NCBI GenBank assembly: GCA_030526005.1
Contig: JAUNDP010000012.1
Coordinates: 1 to 64,000, forward strand
Source: Eubacteriales bacterium
GTDB lineage: Bacteria; Bacillota; Clostridia; Lachnospirales; Lachnospiraceae
Direction: 5' to 3'
DNA: 64,000 nucleotides
The notes under the pieces are model-generated. The model was not told the origin of the DNA. It worked only from the letters and a program-made list of their open reading frames with translations, and did not search any database. Positions 1-7,351 of the stretch are shown piece after piece. Both the position numbers and the translations under genes were made by a program. The stretch's first letter is position 1, and every line of letters starts with the position of its first letter.

Positions 1-299
1 TGAGTATCGGATGAATAACCTTAAAAAAGTTGTTTAGTTTACTGTTGACAATCCACATTTGCGTGTATGAATTTGAAAAAACTGGAAAAAATTTTAGAAA
101 TCAGGGAATCCGATGGGAAAGGATTTTGGGGTTTTTTAAGATTTTTATTAAAACAGAGGCTATTTACAGAAAAGTGGTGCTGGGGATAACTCCCAGCACC
201 AACTTTGTCTACAGTCTGAGTACACTTTCAAAGTGTACTTTTTTTGTGAATATAAAGTTGATAAAATGATTGCATTATAAAACAGAGGAGGAAATAGAA
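1..299. other. Gene-free leader-like stretch with tandem hairpins
   Basis: I find no convincing protein gene here. A TTGACA lies at 45-50, but no good -10 follows at 17 bp. The stretch carries two hairpins: a perfect 10-bp stem (175-184 with 192-201, 7-nt loop) and a second one followed by a T-run (219-245). It ends at the ribosome binding site of the small gene at 300. The arrangement could be a leader RNA or the end of an upstream transcript; the window edge prevents a decision. Confidence 0.4.
219..245 (+). terminator. Rho-independent terminator-like hairpin
   Basis: An 8-bp stem (219-226 with 232-239, loop about 5 nt) runs straight into a T-tract at 239-245. It follows another strong hairpin at 175-201, so the pair could be a terminator or an attenuator ahead of the gene at 300. 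Confidence 0.6.
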
Positions 300-524
300 A
301 TGGCAGTTAAACTAAGCAATACTGAAGATAGGGAATATAAGGCTTATATTGAAGCCGTAATACCAAACCTTACCATAGGAATTTATTATTTTTCAGACTT
401 TTTCCCGGGGAGAACAGCATCTCCAAGACTAGCAAAATATCTGTATGAACAGGTGTGCTTAAATAAGTATCCTAATATGAAGTCGTATGGCAAAACATCA
501 GCAGAAGGGTACGAGGTGTTTTAG
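300..524 (+). CDS. Hypothetical protein, 74 aa
   Basis: I do not recognise this small protein. The start is set at ATG 300 because an AGGAGG lies about 10 nt upstream; an in-frame ATG at 270 has no ribosome binding site. The product is mixed in charge with a short aromatic hydrophobic patch (ITIYYFSDFF-like, roughly residues 25-36), too short and polar for a clear membrane segment. It lies between a terminator-like hairpin and another small gene on the same strand, in an AT-rich stretch that looks accessory. No catalytic motif is visible. That it is expressed rests only on the ribosome binding site and an intact frame. Confidence 0.5.
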   Translation: MAVKLSNTEDREYKAYIEAVIPNLTIGIYYFSDFFPGRTASPRLAKYLYEQVCLNKYPNMKSYGKTSAEGYEVF

Positions 525-594
525 GAGTAGTTTGTAAGAAGTTGAATAAAAACAGAACATTGATTAATTACATGAATTTTTAGGAGGATATTAT

Positions 595-801
595 ATGATC
601 AGTACGGCAGTAAAACAGAATGTGACAGAAATCATGAAAGGAGCAAAGGAATTGGTGGGCGCGATTTCTTTAGCGCAGGAAGAATACATTGATGATTCCA
701 GGTTGCTTGCAGAATCTGTTATGAGAAATTGCGTAGAGTTCTTGGGGATTGTAAAAGAATTTTCAGATTTTTTGGAATCGGTTTCTTATCTTGAAGAATA
801 A
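595..801 (+). CDS. Hypothetical small helical protein, 68 aa
   Basis: This is an unrecognised 68-residue protein with a good TAGGAGG site about 8 nt before its ATG. The sequence reads as two amphipathic helices, rich in Glu, Val and Leu, with no predicted membrane span or catalytic motif. It is followed by a terminator-like hairpin at 844-878, so it probably ends a short transcript that may include the gene at 300. Size and position suit a small accessory or antitoxin-like protein, but nothing in the sequence shows that function. Confidence 0.55.
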   Translation: MISTAVKQNVTEIMKGAKELVGAISLAQEEYIDDSRLLAESVMRNCVEFLGIVKEFSDFLESVSYLEE

Positions 802-843
802 ACTAGAGTTAGGCTTATTCTCAAGATGAAAAATTATAAGTTG

Positions 844-878
844 GCGTTCGGGGTGTAGAATCCTGAACGCTATTTTTA
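844..878 (+). terminator. Terminator after the small gene at 595
   Basis: A stem of about 10 bp with G-U pairs (844-853 with 861-870) is followed by a T-rich tract at 871-878. It separates the small genes from the XRE operon. Confidence 0.55.
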
Positions 879-936
879 TATTCAAATTACGCAGAATCAG
901 AAATAGAAATTATATTATGAGCATAAATAAGAACTG

Positions 937-965
937 TTGACAAATTTATTGTCAAAAGATATTAT
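937..965 (+). promoter_or_regulatory. Promoter with embedded palindromic operator for the XRE operon
   Basis: The -35 TTGACA (937-942) and -10 TATTAT (960-965) are 17 bp apart. A perfect inverted repeat, TTGACAA-ATTTA-TTGTCAA (937-955), covers the -35 and half the spacer. Just downstream is the gene for an XRE-type helix-turn-helix protein, so negative autoregulation through this palindrome is a natural inference. It has not been shown. Confidence 0.65.
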
Positions 966-988
966 AATAACAAAGGAGGGCGGATGAA

Positions 989-1471
989 ATGGAAGAGATT
1001 TTAAGAATGCAAGAGAATCTGCTGTTAATTCGTAGAACTGTTGGTTGGACTGCAGAAGCATTTGGCGAAAGAATTGGCGTGACCAGACAGACTATAAATA
1101 ACATAGAAGCAGGAAGAAATAAACTTACAAAAACACAATACATTGCTATGAGAAGTGTATTAGATGCTGAAATAAATCAGCATCCAGATGAAACGGAAAT
1201 GCTTAGATTATTGCTAGATGTTTTAGTTGACTCTCCAGAGAAGTATAGTAGTGATGAAATAAAAGAACTTGTTTCAAAAGCAAATCTTATGTCTCCGTCA
1301 ATATTGGCAGGAACAACTTCTAGAGCAGAGGTGTCCAAAGAATGGATGAAAATAGCATGTGGACTTGCAGGTGTAGCTGCGGCAATGAGTTTTATTCCAT
1401 TTGGCGGCGGAACTGTAGCAGGAGGCTGGTTGACAAAAGTGCTTGCTATGGCAAAAAAGAGGAATAAATAA
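989..1471 (+). CDS. XRE-type HTH regulator with hydrophobic Gly-rich C-terminus
   Basis: This is a 160-residue protein. Residues about 8-60 form a Cro/CI-type helix-turn-helix, with a recognition helix resembling VTRQTINNIEAGRN. A linker follows. Residues about 124-152 are a hydrophobic, glycine-rich segment ending in a lysine-rich tail, which looks like a membrane-inserting or glycine-zipper hairpin. AAGGAGG lies 9 nt before ATG 989. The stop TAA overlaps the next gene's ATG (TAATG), so translation is coupled. The promoter carries a palindrome that the protein may bind. A DNA-binding head joined to a membrane-like tail suggests a regulator that also contacts its membrane partner; that is inference. 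Confidence 0.8.
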   Translation: MEEILRMQENLLLIRRTVGWTAEAFGERIGVTRQTINNIEAGRNKLTKTQYIAMRSVLDAEINQHPDETEMLRLLLDVLVDSPEKYSSDEIKELVSKANLMSPSILAGTTSRAEVSKEWMKIACGLAGVAAAMSFIPFGGGTVAGGWLTKVLAMAKKRNK

Positions 1472-2823
1472 TGAGTTTAGAAGAATTGATAAGAAGACAT
1501 GTTGAATTATCTAGCAAAACAGAAAAGGATTTACAAGGTATGAAAGTTCTTGCTGAAGAATCTCAACGAGTAGGGGATATAGCACATGATTCGGAAAATA
1601 TTATTGATGATATTGACATTCGTTTTGAACAGTTAACTTCGTTAAATAATACGGACATTACTTTTTTGTTCTTTGCTACAATGTTACAGACGCTTCGGTG
1701 GGTACTGTTGCCTGAATTAGAACTACCTAGAATGGAAGAACTTACTCCTAGTGTTGATAAAAGTGAGCGTTTGGCATCAAGTGAAAGAAAACACATTGGT
1801 GGCATATATGATGGAAAAAAATCAGGTGCAGAATATGAACTTGAGGAATTGGCAAAATACAAAGATGGACATCAAGACCTTGCTCAAAGGTCACAAGATG
1901 AATTTTATAGTAAGAAGAATAAATATAGAAGTTGGATTGAAATTCTTACTCAGCCAGTGCCATATGACGCTATGAATGCTCTTGATAAAAATCTAATTCC
2001 TAATATCGCCGGGGTGAACAAGAAGAATTTAAACGGTTCGTATAATAACATTTATGGAAAGAATCATCATGTTGCTACTCTAGGGCATGATCCGATTTTA
2101 GGATGGCTTTTTGGAACTGCAAATATAATGACTAACACAGTTTCATTTGTGGATTTTCAATCGTATGATGTAATTCAAGGTCATAAGGTGAAATCATTAG
2201 GTCAATTCATGCAGACTAGAGAACTACAGTTCTCAGATCAAGTAATTGATTATTCAAGCCCAAGGAGCCTGGCATCAATTATCCGAGAATGTATATTAAG
2301 CACTGAAGAAGACTATAAAAGAATTGCTGCTGCAGTTGTTAGAGAAAGTATACATCTAGCATCAGATAAATATTGTATAGAAGGATTGCCTATTCCTATT
2401 TTATCCACAATAAATCCGGAGAAAGCACAGGAGTTGATTGAACAGGGATGGAATAGTTTGGAATTTAAAAATTTACTGACGGACGATTTAAAGCAGATTG
2501 GTGCAAGTGCAGGATTGGCATTACTGATAAATTTTATTATCGAAGTGTTTTACTTGTTCTGTTTTGAAACAACAGATGACCGAAATATAAGAAAAGTGAA
2601 AATCAAGAAGATTTTAAGCATATCAGAGGTAATGGCATCGTCGTCAAATATATTATTTGTAGCCCTGACAAAAAATATGGCAAAGCTGGATATCGGAGGA
2701 GTTGCGGTTACGATGGTTACACTTATACATTCTCATGATTTTATGAGGAAGATGAAGCAAGAATACATAAGAAATGAATTTGAGTCTCTGGTTATGGAAG
2801 ATTCTTCGGAGGAGATTGTTTGA
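1471..2823 (+). CDS. Unknown 450-aa protein of accessory operon
   Basis: I cannot assign this protein to a family. Residues 1-60 are charged and helical. A striking His/Gly-rich block near residues 197-220 contains NHHVATLGHDP followed by GWLFGTANI; its composition suggests a conserved functional site. Two hydrophobic stretches lie near 346-366 and 393-420, so membrane association is likely. The C-terminus is acidic. The gene overlaps both neighbours (TAATG and TGATG), giving three coupled genes. Codon use is AT-rich (many ATA, AGA and TTA codons) compared with genes downstream of 3.5 kb, which suggests acquisition. A defence or toxin-immunity role is possible but unsupported by any motif I can name. 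Confidence 0.7.
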   Translation: MSLEELIRRHVELSSKTEKDLQGMKVLAEESQRVGDIAHDSENIIDDIDIRFEQLTSLNNTDITFLFFATMLQTLRWVLLPELELPRMEELTPSVDKSERLASSERKHIGGIYDGKKSGAEYELEELAKYKDGHQDLAQRSQDEFYSKKNKYRSWIEILTQPVPYDAMNALDKNLIPNIAGVNKKNLNGSYNNIYGKNHHVATLGHDPILGWLFGTANIMTNTVSFVDFQSYDVIQGHKVKSLGQFMQTRELQFSDQVIDYSSPRSLASIIRECILSTEEDYKRIAAAVVRESIHLASDKYCIEGLPIPILSTINPEKAQELIEQGWNSLEFKNLLTDDLKQIGASAGLALLINFIIEVFYLFCFETTDDRNIRKVKIKKILSISEVMASSSNILFVALTKNMAKLDIGGVAVTMVTLIHSHDFMRKMKQEYIRNEFESLVMEDSSEEIV

Positions 2824-3152
2824 TGGGAAAGTTATATTTGGCCAAAGAAGTTTTTGAAAAAGTTGTAAAGAACGCACCGAAATATTTGAAAAAATACGCA
2901 CCTCACATAGCTATCGGAACAGGTGGAGTTGGATTAGGTGTAGCCTTTTCTCAACCAGGTAAAAAGAAGGCAGAGGAGAAAGGATATAAAAAAGGATTTT
3001 CAGATGCTTCGGAAATTTATGAAAAAAAATTCAGATTACAAACAGAGGCATTTCTTGAAAAAGAGAAAAGTTATGAGAATAATAAAAAAGAATATGATAA
3101 ACTGATAAGGGAATACGAGAAAGAAATCGTTAAATTGGAAAATAAAGTTTAA
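2823..3152 (+). CDS. Glycine-zipper / coiled-coil protein, apparently truncated by in-frame TAA
   Basis: This 109-residue protein starts at ATG 2823, which overlaps the previous stop (TGATG) and has a GGAGG-type site just upstream. Residues about 28-44 form a short glycine-rich hydrophobic segment (IAIGTGGVGLGVAF). From about residue 45 to the end it is a highly charged coiled coil. The frame stops with TAA at 3150-3152 but stays open beyond it for 26 more codons, to TAA at 3231-3233. Those codons keep the same heptad phase, so the intact ancestor was probably about 136 residues. No family recognised. It probably works with the preceding membrane-like protein. Confidence 0.65.
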   Translation: MGKLYLAKEVFEKVVKNAPKYLKKYAPHIAIGTGGVGLGVAFSQPGKKKAEEKGYKKGFSDASEIYEKKFRLQTEAFLEKEKSYENNKKEYDKLIREYEKEIVKLENKV

Positions 3153-3233
3153 AAGACTGAAGCAGAAGTAAATGAACTAAGATTTCTTCTTAATAAGAAA
3201 AATGAATTACTTTCTCTAAAGATAGCTGTTTAA
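3153..3233 (+). pseudogene. In-frame continuation of the coiled-coil gene beyond its stop codon
   Basis: Reading on after the TAA at 3150-3152 gives 26 sense codons and then TAA. With the Leu of KLENKV as position 0, the a/d positions across the stop read Leu, Val, Thr, Val, Leu, Leu, Lys, Leu, so the heptad register is unbroken. A recent nonsense mutation is the simplest reading. Stop-codon readthrough or an assembly or sequencing error are alternatives. Confidence 0.5.
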
Positions 3234-3481
3234 GGGCGCGAGAAGGTGACTTTTTAAAAATGCACACCCCTACCTTTTCTATCGTTAAAAGGTTCCAAAA
3301 TTGGAGTAGTCTGCACTCCCTTAACAGACTACCAAGTGACTACATTTAACTACTACACTAGGCTGTAAATTGCCACAGTTTGCGTAGTTTTTAAGAATCC
3401 GCATAGAAGTATGAGAGTCGGAGAATTTCAAAAAAGTCCGCAAATCTGGGCATTTTATGGCATTTCAGGAGGAAAAATATA
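3234..3481. other. Intergenic boundary with hairpin and GACTAC repeats
   Basis: I see no gene here. A perfect inverted repeat GTAGTCTG / CAGACTAC (3306-3332 region) is followed by a cluster of GACTAC-like copies (about 3327-3352) spaced 10-11 bp, that is, one helical turn. The stretch separates AT-rich accessory genes from the core phosphatase gene. Such clusters can be recombinase arm sites or regulator sites. No tRNA or integrase accompanies this one, so its role is open. Confidence 0.4.
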
Positions 3482-3946
3482 ATGATAAAAATACTTTTCA
3501 TCTGCCACGGCAACATCTGCCGTTCACCTATGGCAGAATTTGTTTTAAAAGATTTAACACAAAAGAGGAACATTTCTGATTTATTTGAGATTGCTTCTGC
3601 AGCTACAAGCAGAGAAGAAATCGGCAATCCCATCCATTATGGAACAAAACGAAAATTGGATGAAGTGGGAATCACAGGTTACAGTAAAAAGCGTGCATGT
3701 CAGATGACAAAGGAAGATTATGAGAAATATGATTATCTGATTGGCATGGATCAATATAATATAAGAAATATGCTTCGAATATTGGAAGAAGATCCACAAA
3801 AGAAAGTATATCGTCTCTTAGAATTTTCAAATCATCCCCGTGACATTGCAGATCCATGGTACACGGGAGATTTTGAACAGACATATGCTGATATTCTGGA
3901 AGGATGCGAGGCATTTCTCTCTTGGCTAAAAAGAAAAAAGGAATAG
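3482..3946 (+). CDS. Low-molecular-weight protein-tyrosine phosphatase
   Basis: This cytoplasmic phosphatase removes phosphate from tyrosine (or arginine) residues through a cysteinyl-phosphate intermediate. The family signature C-x5-R-S is complete at the N-terminus (Cys8, Arg14, Ser15, in CHGNICRSP). The general-acid DP loop is present at about Asp124 (DPWYTGDFE). Length is 154 residues, normal for the family. ATG 3482 is preceded by AGGAGG. No kinase or capsule genes lie beside it, so the substrate cannot be inferred. It is the first clearly core gene after the accessory stretch. The family is certain; whether it prefers phosphotyrosine or phosphoarginine is not. Confidence 0.93.
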   Translation: MIKILFICHGNICRSPMAEFVLKDLTQKRNISDLFEIASAATSREEIGNPIHYGTKRKLDEVGITGYSKKRACQMTKEDYEKYDYLIGMDQYNIRNMLRILEEDPQKKVYRLLEFSNHPRDIADPWYTGDFEQTYADILEGCEAFLSWLKRKKE

Positions 3947-4099
3947 AGCCTGAACTAAGAAAGATATTTTTTAAAATATACCCTTCCTAATCTATAAAAA
4001 TATAGCTGTTAATCGATCATATAGATCATAGCTATATTTTGAAGATCTCCAGATATATCTTAGGTAATATCTGCTCATAAATACTCAAAGATCATAGAT

Positions 4100-4135
4100 A
4101 TCCTCTTTACAGACAAATCGGTAAAGAGGATTTTT
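4100..4135 (+). terminator. Terminator downstream of the phosphatase
   Basis: An 11-bp perfect stem (4100-4110 with 4121-4131, 10-nt loop) is followed by five T residues. It ends the phosphatase transcript. Confidence 0.75.
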
Positions 4136-4249
4136 AATGTTAAAGATACAGTTCATTTCGTAAAATAAAAAATTTTTAAAATATATTTATATTTATTCAA
4201 AACACACACGAATCATCTGAGATAAACAAAGAAATTTTTCCAATAAAAA

Positions 4250-4278
4250 CTGGCATATTAAAATTTTGGGAGTATAAT
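4250..4278 (+). promoter_or_regulatory. Probable promoter of the M28 peptidase gene
   Basis: The -10 is TATAAT at 4273-4278. The best -35 at 17 bp is CTGGCA (4250-4255), only four of six consensus bases. Confidence 0.4.
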
Positions 4279-4386
4279 AGAGACGAATTATAGTAAATGT
4301 TCCATAGTCTGCAAATGAAAAGTAAGAAAGACCATGAAACAGATGATATAAAATAAATGAAATCATCAACTAAGGAGATGGAAAAA

Positions 4387-6516
4387 ATGACAGCAGAAGA
4401 AAAGCTGTTAAAGGCATTAGACATCAAATATTCTTATCGTCTTGCGAAGAGAATGGAAGAGAAAAAGACAAATCCGCTTTTAGGATACCGCACAGCGGGA
4501 TCATGGGCAGAATTAGAGACAGGGGATATGCTGAAAGCGGAGATGGAAGAGATCGGACTTTCCGATGTGAGAAAAGATGAGATTACGGTAGATTCTTGGG
4601 AGTTTCAGAAAGCCGAATTAGAATTTGAGGATGGGGACAGTATCACCAGAAAGTTTCAGCTTGGGGCATATCAGACACAATTTGTTACAGATGGGAAAGA
4701 AGAGATGTCTTTAGTCTATGCCGGAAGAGGAACAGAAAAAGATTATGACGGTCTGGATGTAAAAGGAAAACTGGTTTTAGTAGATATCAATCAACGGGAA
4801 GAGTGGTGGATCAATTTTCCTGTATATCAGGCGTATTTAAAAGGAGCAAAAGCCTTAATTGCTGTTCAGGCAGGAGGATATGGGGAAATTGATGAAAAAG
4901 CGTTAAATGCACAGGACATTGCAGGACCAAAAGAGGCGGCAGCTTTTTCGATGTCCTGGGAAGACGCTCAAATTTTGAAAGCAGAATTAAAAAAGAAACA
5001 GGAGATTCGTGTTTTATTTGATGCAGTTTCCAACGTAAAACAGAATCAGAAGACATACAATATTGTTGGAACGATTCCGGGAAAAAATAAAGAGAGAATG
5101 ATTTTGCTTTCAGCTCATTATGACTCCTATTTTGATGGATTTCAGGATGATAACACAGCTGTCTCTATGATGCTGGGAATTGCAAAAGGTTTGCTTGAAA
5201 GTGGATATAAACCAAAGAATACCATTCTATTCTGTGCGTTTGCAGCGGAAGAGTGGGGAGTAGTAGACTCGAAATATGACTGGTCATCCGGTGCATATGA
5301 GCAAGTTTTTACTGCGCATCCGGAGTGGAGAAAAAAAGTGATTGCTGATTTGAATTTTGAACTTCCAGCTCTTGCACATGGGAAAAAAGATGCGATCCAC
5401 TGCACTTATGAATATGTGAAGTTTTTAAAAGAATTTCTGAAAGAAACAGAAGATTTAAAAATACCGGAAGCTTATCCGGAGGGAATTGAGATTCAGGCTC
5501 CGATTGAGACGTGGTCGGATGATTTTTCCATGGCGATTGCCGGAATACCTTCGATGGTCAATGAATTCAGCACAAGTTCTTTTATGGAAACACATTATCA
5601 TTCCCAATTTGACAATGATATCTATTATGATGAAGAAGTATATCGGTTTCATCATGAGTTGTATGGACGTCTTGTCCTCTGGCTGGATCAGCTTGCCATT
5701 GTGCCGCTTGACTTTGAAAATGTGATGTGTCATCTGGGAAAAAGTGTGTCAGAAGAATGCTGCAGGCAGACAGGAGCGTCGTTTGAAGAACTGCAAAATA
5801 AAATACGAGAAGCAAGAGAACTGGGGCAGGAAGTTTATAAAAAGATTGAACAGGTAAATCAAAACTATAAAAAATGGCTGAAAGAAGGTCACAAAGAAGA
5901 GGCAGAAAAACTTTACAATCAGATGAGAACAGCAGAACAGCAGCTGCTGACGTTGTTTCAGAAAGAACAGGATATGCTTGTACGTTTAAACTGGCACGAC
6001 GAAGTTCTTTTTCCGCAGGAAGCTGTACAGAACAATCTGCTTTATCTGGAGAATGCGATTGTCTATCTGAAAGAAAAAGATTTAAAATCTGCGTTGCAGT
6101 CTCTTTATAAAATAGATAATAACAGATATGCGTTTCTGTTTGAAGAAGAAGTCTACAATCATTTCACAGAATATGTGCTGCATCAGCCGAAAGAGAGGCT
6201 GAAATGGGGCGCAGACCGAATTGTCCATCATGAAAATTTATATGCGCTTGTGAAAAAGATGATGGAAAAAATAATGAAGGAATCACAAGACGATGTATTT
6301 GAGGAAGAAATTGCTTATCTGGAAATGGTAAAGGAACAGCAGCGCAGATATTATATCCATGATATTTTGTATGTCATGCGCGCTGTGGACGAAATGAAAG
6401 AAATTTTGCAAGAGACGAAAGAGGAAATGGAAAATTATGGAAACACAGAATCTATATCGAGTGACAAAGGAAGAAGAACTGGAAAAGGTAAAAAAACTGC
6501 TGACGGTATGTTTTGA
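4387..6516 (+). CDS. M28 family zinc aminopeptidase with PA domain and long helical tail
   Basis: A cytoplasmic metallopeptidase (709 aa, no signal peptide) related to the aminopeptidase / glutamate carboxypeptidase group. A protease-associated domain spans roughly residues 95-200. The M28 core follows with its zinc-site residues: His244 (AHYDS), Asp254/255 (DDNTA), the Glu288-Glu289 pair (AAEEWG) and His403/405 near the end of the core. Residues about 430-709 form a helical, charged extension with no domain I recognise. ATG 4387 is chosen because AAGGAG precedes it by 9 nt; the upstream ATG at 4357 lacks a site. The last 80 nt overlap the acetyltransferase gene in another frame, and the resulting basic tail looks like read-on after loss of an older stop. 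Confidence 0.85.
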   Translation: MTAEEKLLKALDIKYSYRLAKRMEEKKTNPLLGYRTAGSWAELETGDMLKAEMEEIGLSDVRKDEITVDSWEFQKAELEFEDGDSITRKFQLGAYQTQFVTDGKEEMSLVYAGRGTEKDYDGLDVKGKLVLVDINQREEWWINFPVYQAYLKGAKALIAVQAGGYGEIDEKALNAQDIAGPKEAAAFSMSWEDAQILKAELKKKQEIRVLFDAVSNVKQNQKTYNIVGTIPGKNKERMILLSAHYDSYFDGFQDDNTAVSMMLGIAKGLLESGYKPKNTILFCAFAAEEWGVVDSKYDWSSGAYEQVFTAHPEWRKKVIADLNFELPALAHGKKDAIHCTYEYVKFLKEFLKETEDLKIPEAYPEGIEIQAPIETWSDDFSMAIAGIPSMVNEFSTSSFMETHYHSQFDNDIYYDEEVYRFHHELYGRLVLWLDQLAIVPLDFENVMCHLGKSVSEECCRQTGASFEELQNKIREARELGQEVYKKIEQVNQNYKKWLKEGHKEEAEKLYNQMRTAEQQLLTLFQKEQDMLVRLNWHDEVLFPQEAVQNNLLYLENAIVYLKEKDLKSALQSLYKIDNNRYAFLFEEEVYNHFTEYVLHQPKERLKWGADRIVHHENLYALVKKMMEKIMKESQDDVFEEEIAYLEMVKEQQRRYYIHDILYVMRAVDEMKEILQETKEEMENYGNTESISSDKGRRTGKGKKTADGMF

Positions 6517-7075
6517 AAAAGATCCGCTTTATTGCTATCTGATTCCAGATGAAGATACGAGAAAACGATTGCTTCCGGAGTTGTTTTCCTGTGATTTGAC
6601 GGAATTTTATGAGACATGCCAGATTTATGCAGACAGTCCGGAGTTAAACGGTGTATTGATTGTGTCGGATGAGGCAGAGCCGTATAATCTGTTTAAATAT
6701 TACCTGACTGAGACACAGGCGGCGCTGCGGACGGATGGATATTTGATTAAAGAAGATCCAACATTGAAGACATTCTGGAATTTTATTATGGGACGCGACT
6801 ATTTAAATTCAAGATGGACCGATCAGCTTCATCAGAATAATCGTCTCCATATTATTTATCTGGCGGTCAACCCTGAAATGCAGCATCATGGAATCGCTGC
6901 ACAGATGATGGAAGAAGTCATCCATTATGCGGAGCGGAATCAGATGATGATTTCCCTGGAGACACATAATGAGAAAAATGTAGCGATGTATGAACATTTT
7001 GGATTTAAATTGTTTGGAATTGTAAAAAAACATTTTGAATTAAAGCAGTATTGTCTGATCCGAGAAGTGCAGTAA
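6437..7075 (+). CDS. GNAT family N-acetyltransferase
   Basis: This 212-residue protein has a GNAT acetyl-CoA fold. Motif A is visible near residues 137-160 (IYLAVNPEMQHHGIAAQMM, with the Q-x-x-G-x-A pyrophosphate loop), and motif B follows (LETHNEKNVAMYEHFGFK). The N-terminal half is variable and would set the substrate, which cannot be read from the sequence. The ATG lies 80 nt inside the end of the M28 peptidase gene and has a weak GAGGAAA site, so the two genes are probably cotranscribed and translationally linked. No terminator follows directly. Confidence 0.85.
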   Translation: METQNLYRVTKEEELEKVKKLLTVCFEKDPLYCYLIPDEDTRKRLLPELFSCDLTEFYETCQIYADSPELNGVLIVSDEAEPYNLFKYYLTETQAALRTDGYLIKEDPTLKTFWNFIMGRDYLNSRWTDQLHQNNRLHIIYLAVNPEMQHHGIAAQMMEEVIHYAERNQMMISLETHNEKNVAMYEHFGFKLFGIVKKHFELKQYCLIREVQ

Positions 7076-7085
7076 CGGTGAGAAG

Positions 7086-7114
7086 TTGACTTTTTTTGAG
7101 TATTCAGATAAAAT
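7086..7114 (+). promoter_or_regulatory. Promoter for the DUF1002 gene
   Basis: TTGACT (7086-7091), a 17-bp spacer and TAAAAT (7109-7114) make a good sigma-A promoter directly after the acetyltransferase gene. It implies a 5' leader of about 230 nt before ATG 7352. Confidence 0.55.
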
Positions 7115-7351
7115 TAATTTATTTTAAGAAAAGGTACAAGAATTTAAATCAGAAATTTGGTAAGATAAAACCAGAAATCACAATAGAATAAAACAAATCA
7201 GAAATACATAACGAAAAACATACAATAAAAATAATGAAGGCTGTAAATGAGTGGAGATTGCAGAGGAATGCAGGAAAATAGAAAAGAAGAACTGCAAACA
7301 GCTGCAGACATAATGAAATGAAGGCAAGAAAATTTTAAAGGAGGGATTCTT

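Larger units (their letters stand above)
3947..4386. other. 440-bp intergenic region with two inverted repeats
   Basis: I see no gene. It contains a perfect 11-bp inverted repeat AAAATATAGCT (3997-4007) / AGCTATATTTT (4030-4040), a terminator at 4100-4135, and a TATAAT at 4273-4278 with a weak CTGGCA -35 17 bp upstream that probably drives the M28 peptidase. The first inverted repeat has no T-run after it beyond its own arm and may be an operator or RNA hairpin. Confidence 0.5.

Noticed and set aside
30-269. Open frame of 79 codons at the left end
   Set aside because: It has no ribosome site and runs through both strong hairpins and the terminator at 219-245, so it is not a protein gene.
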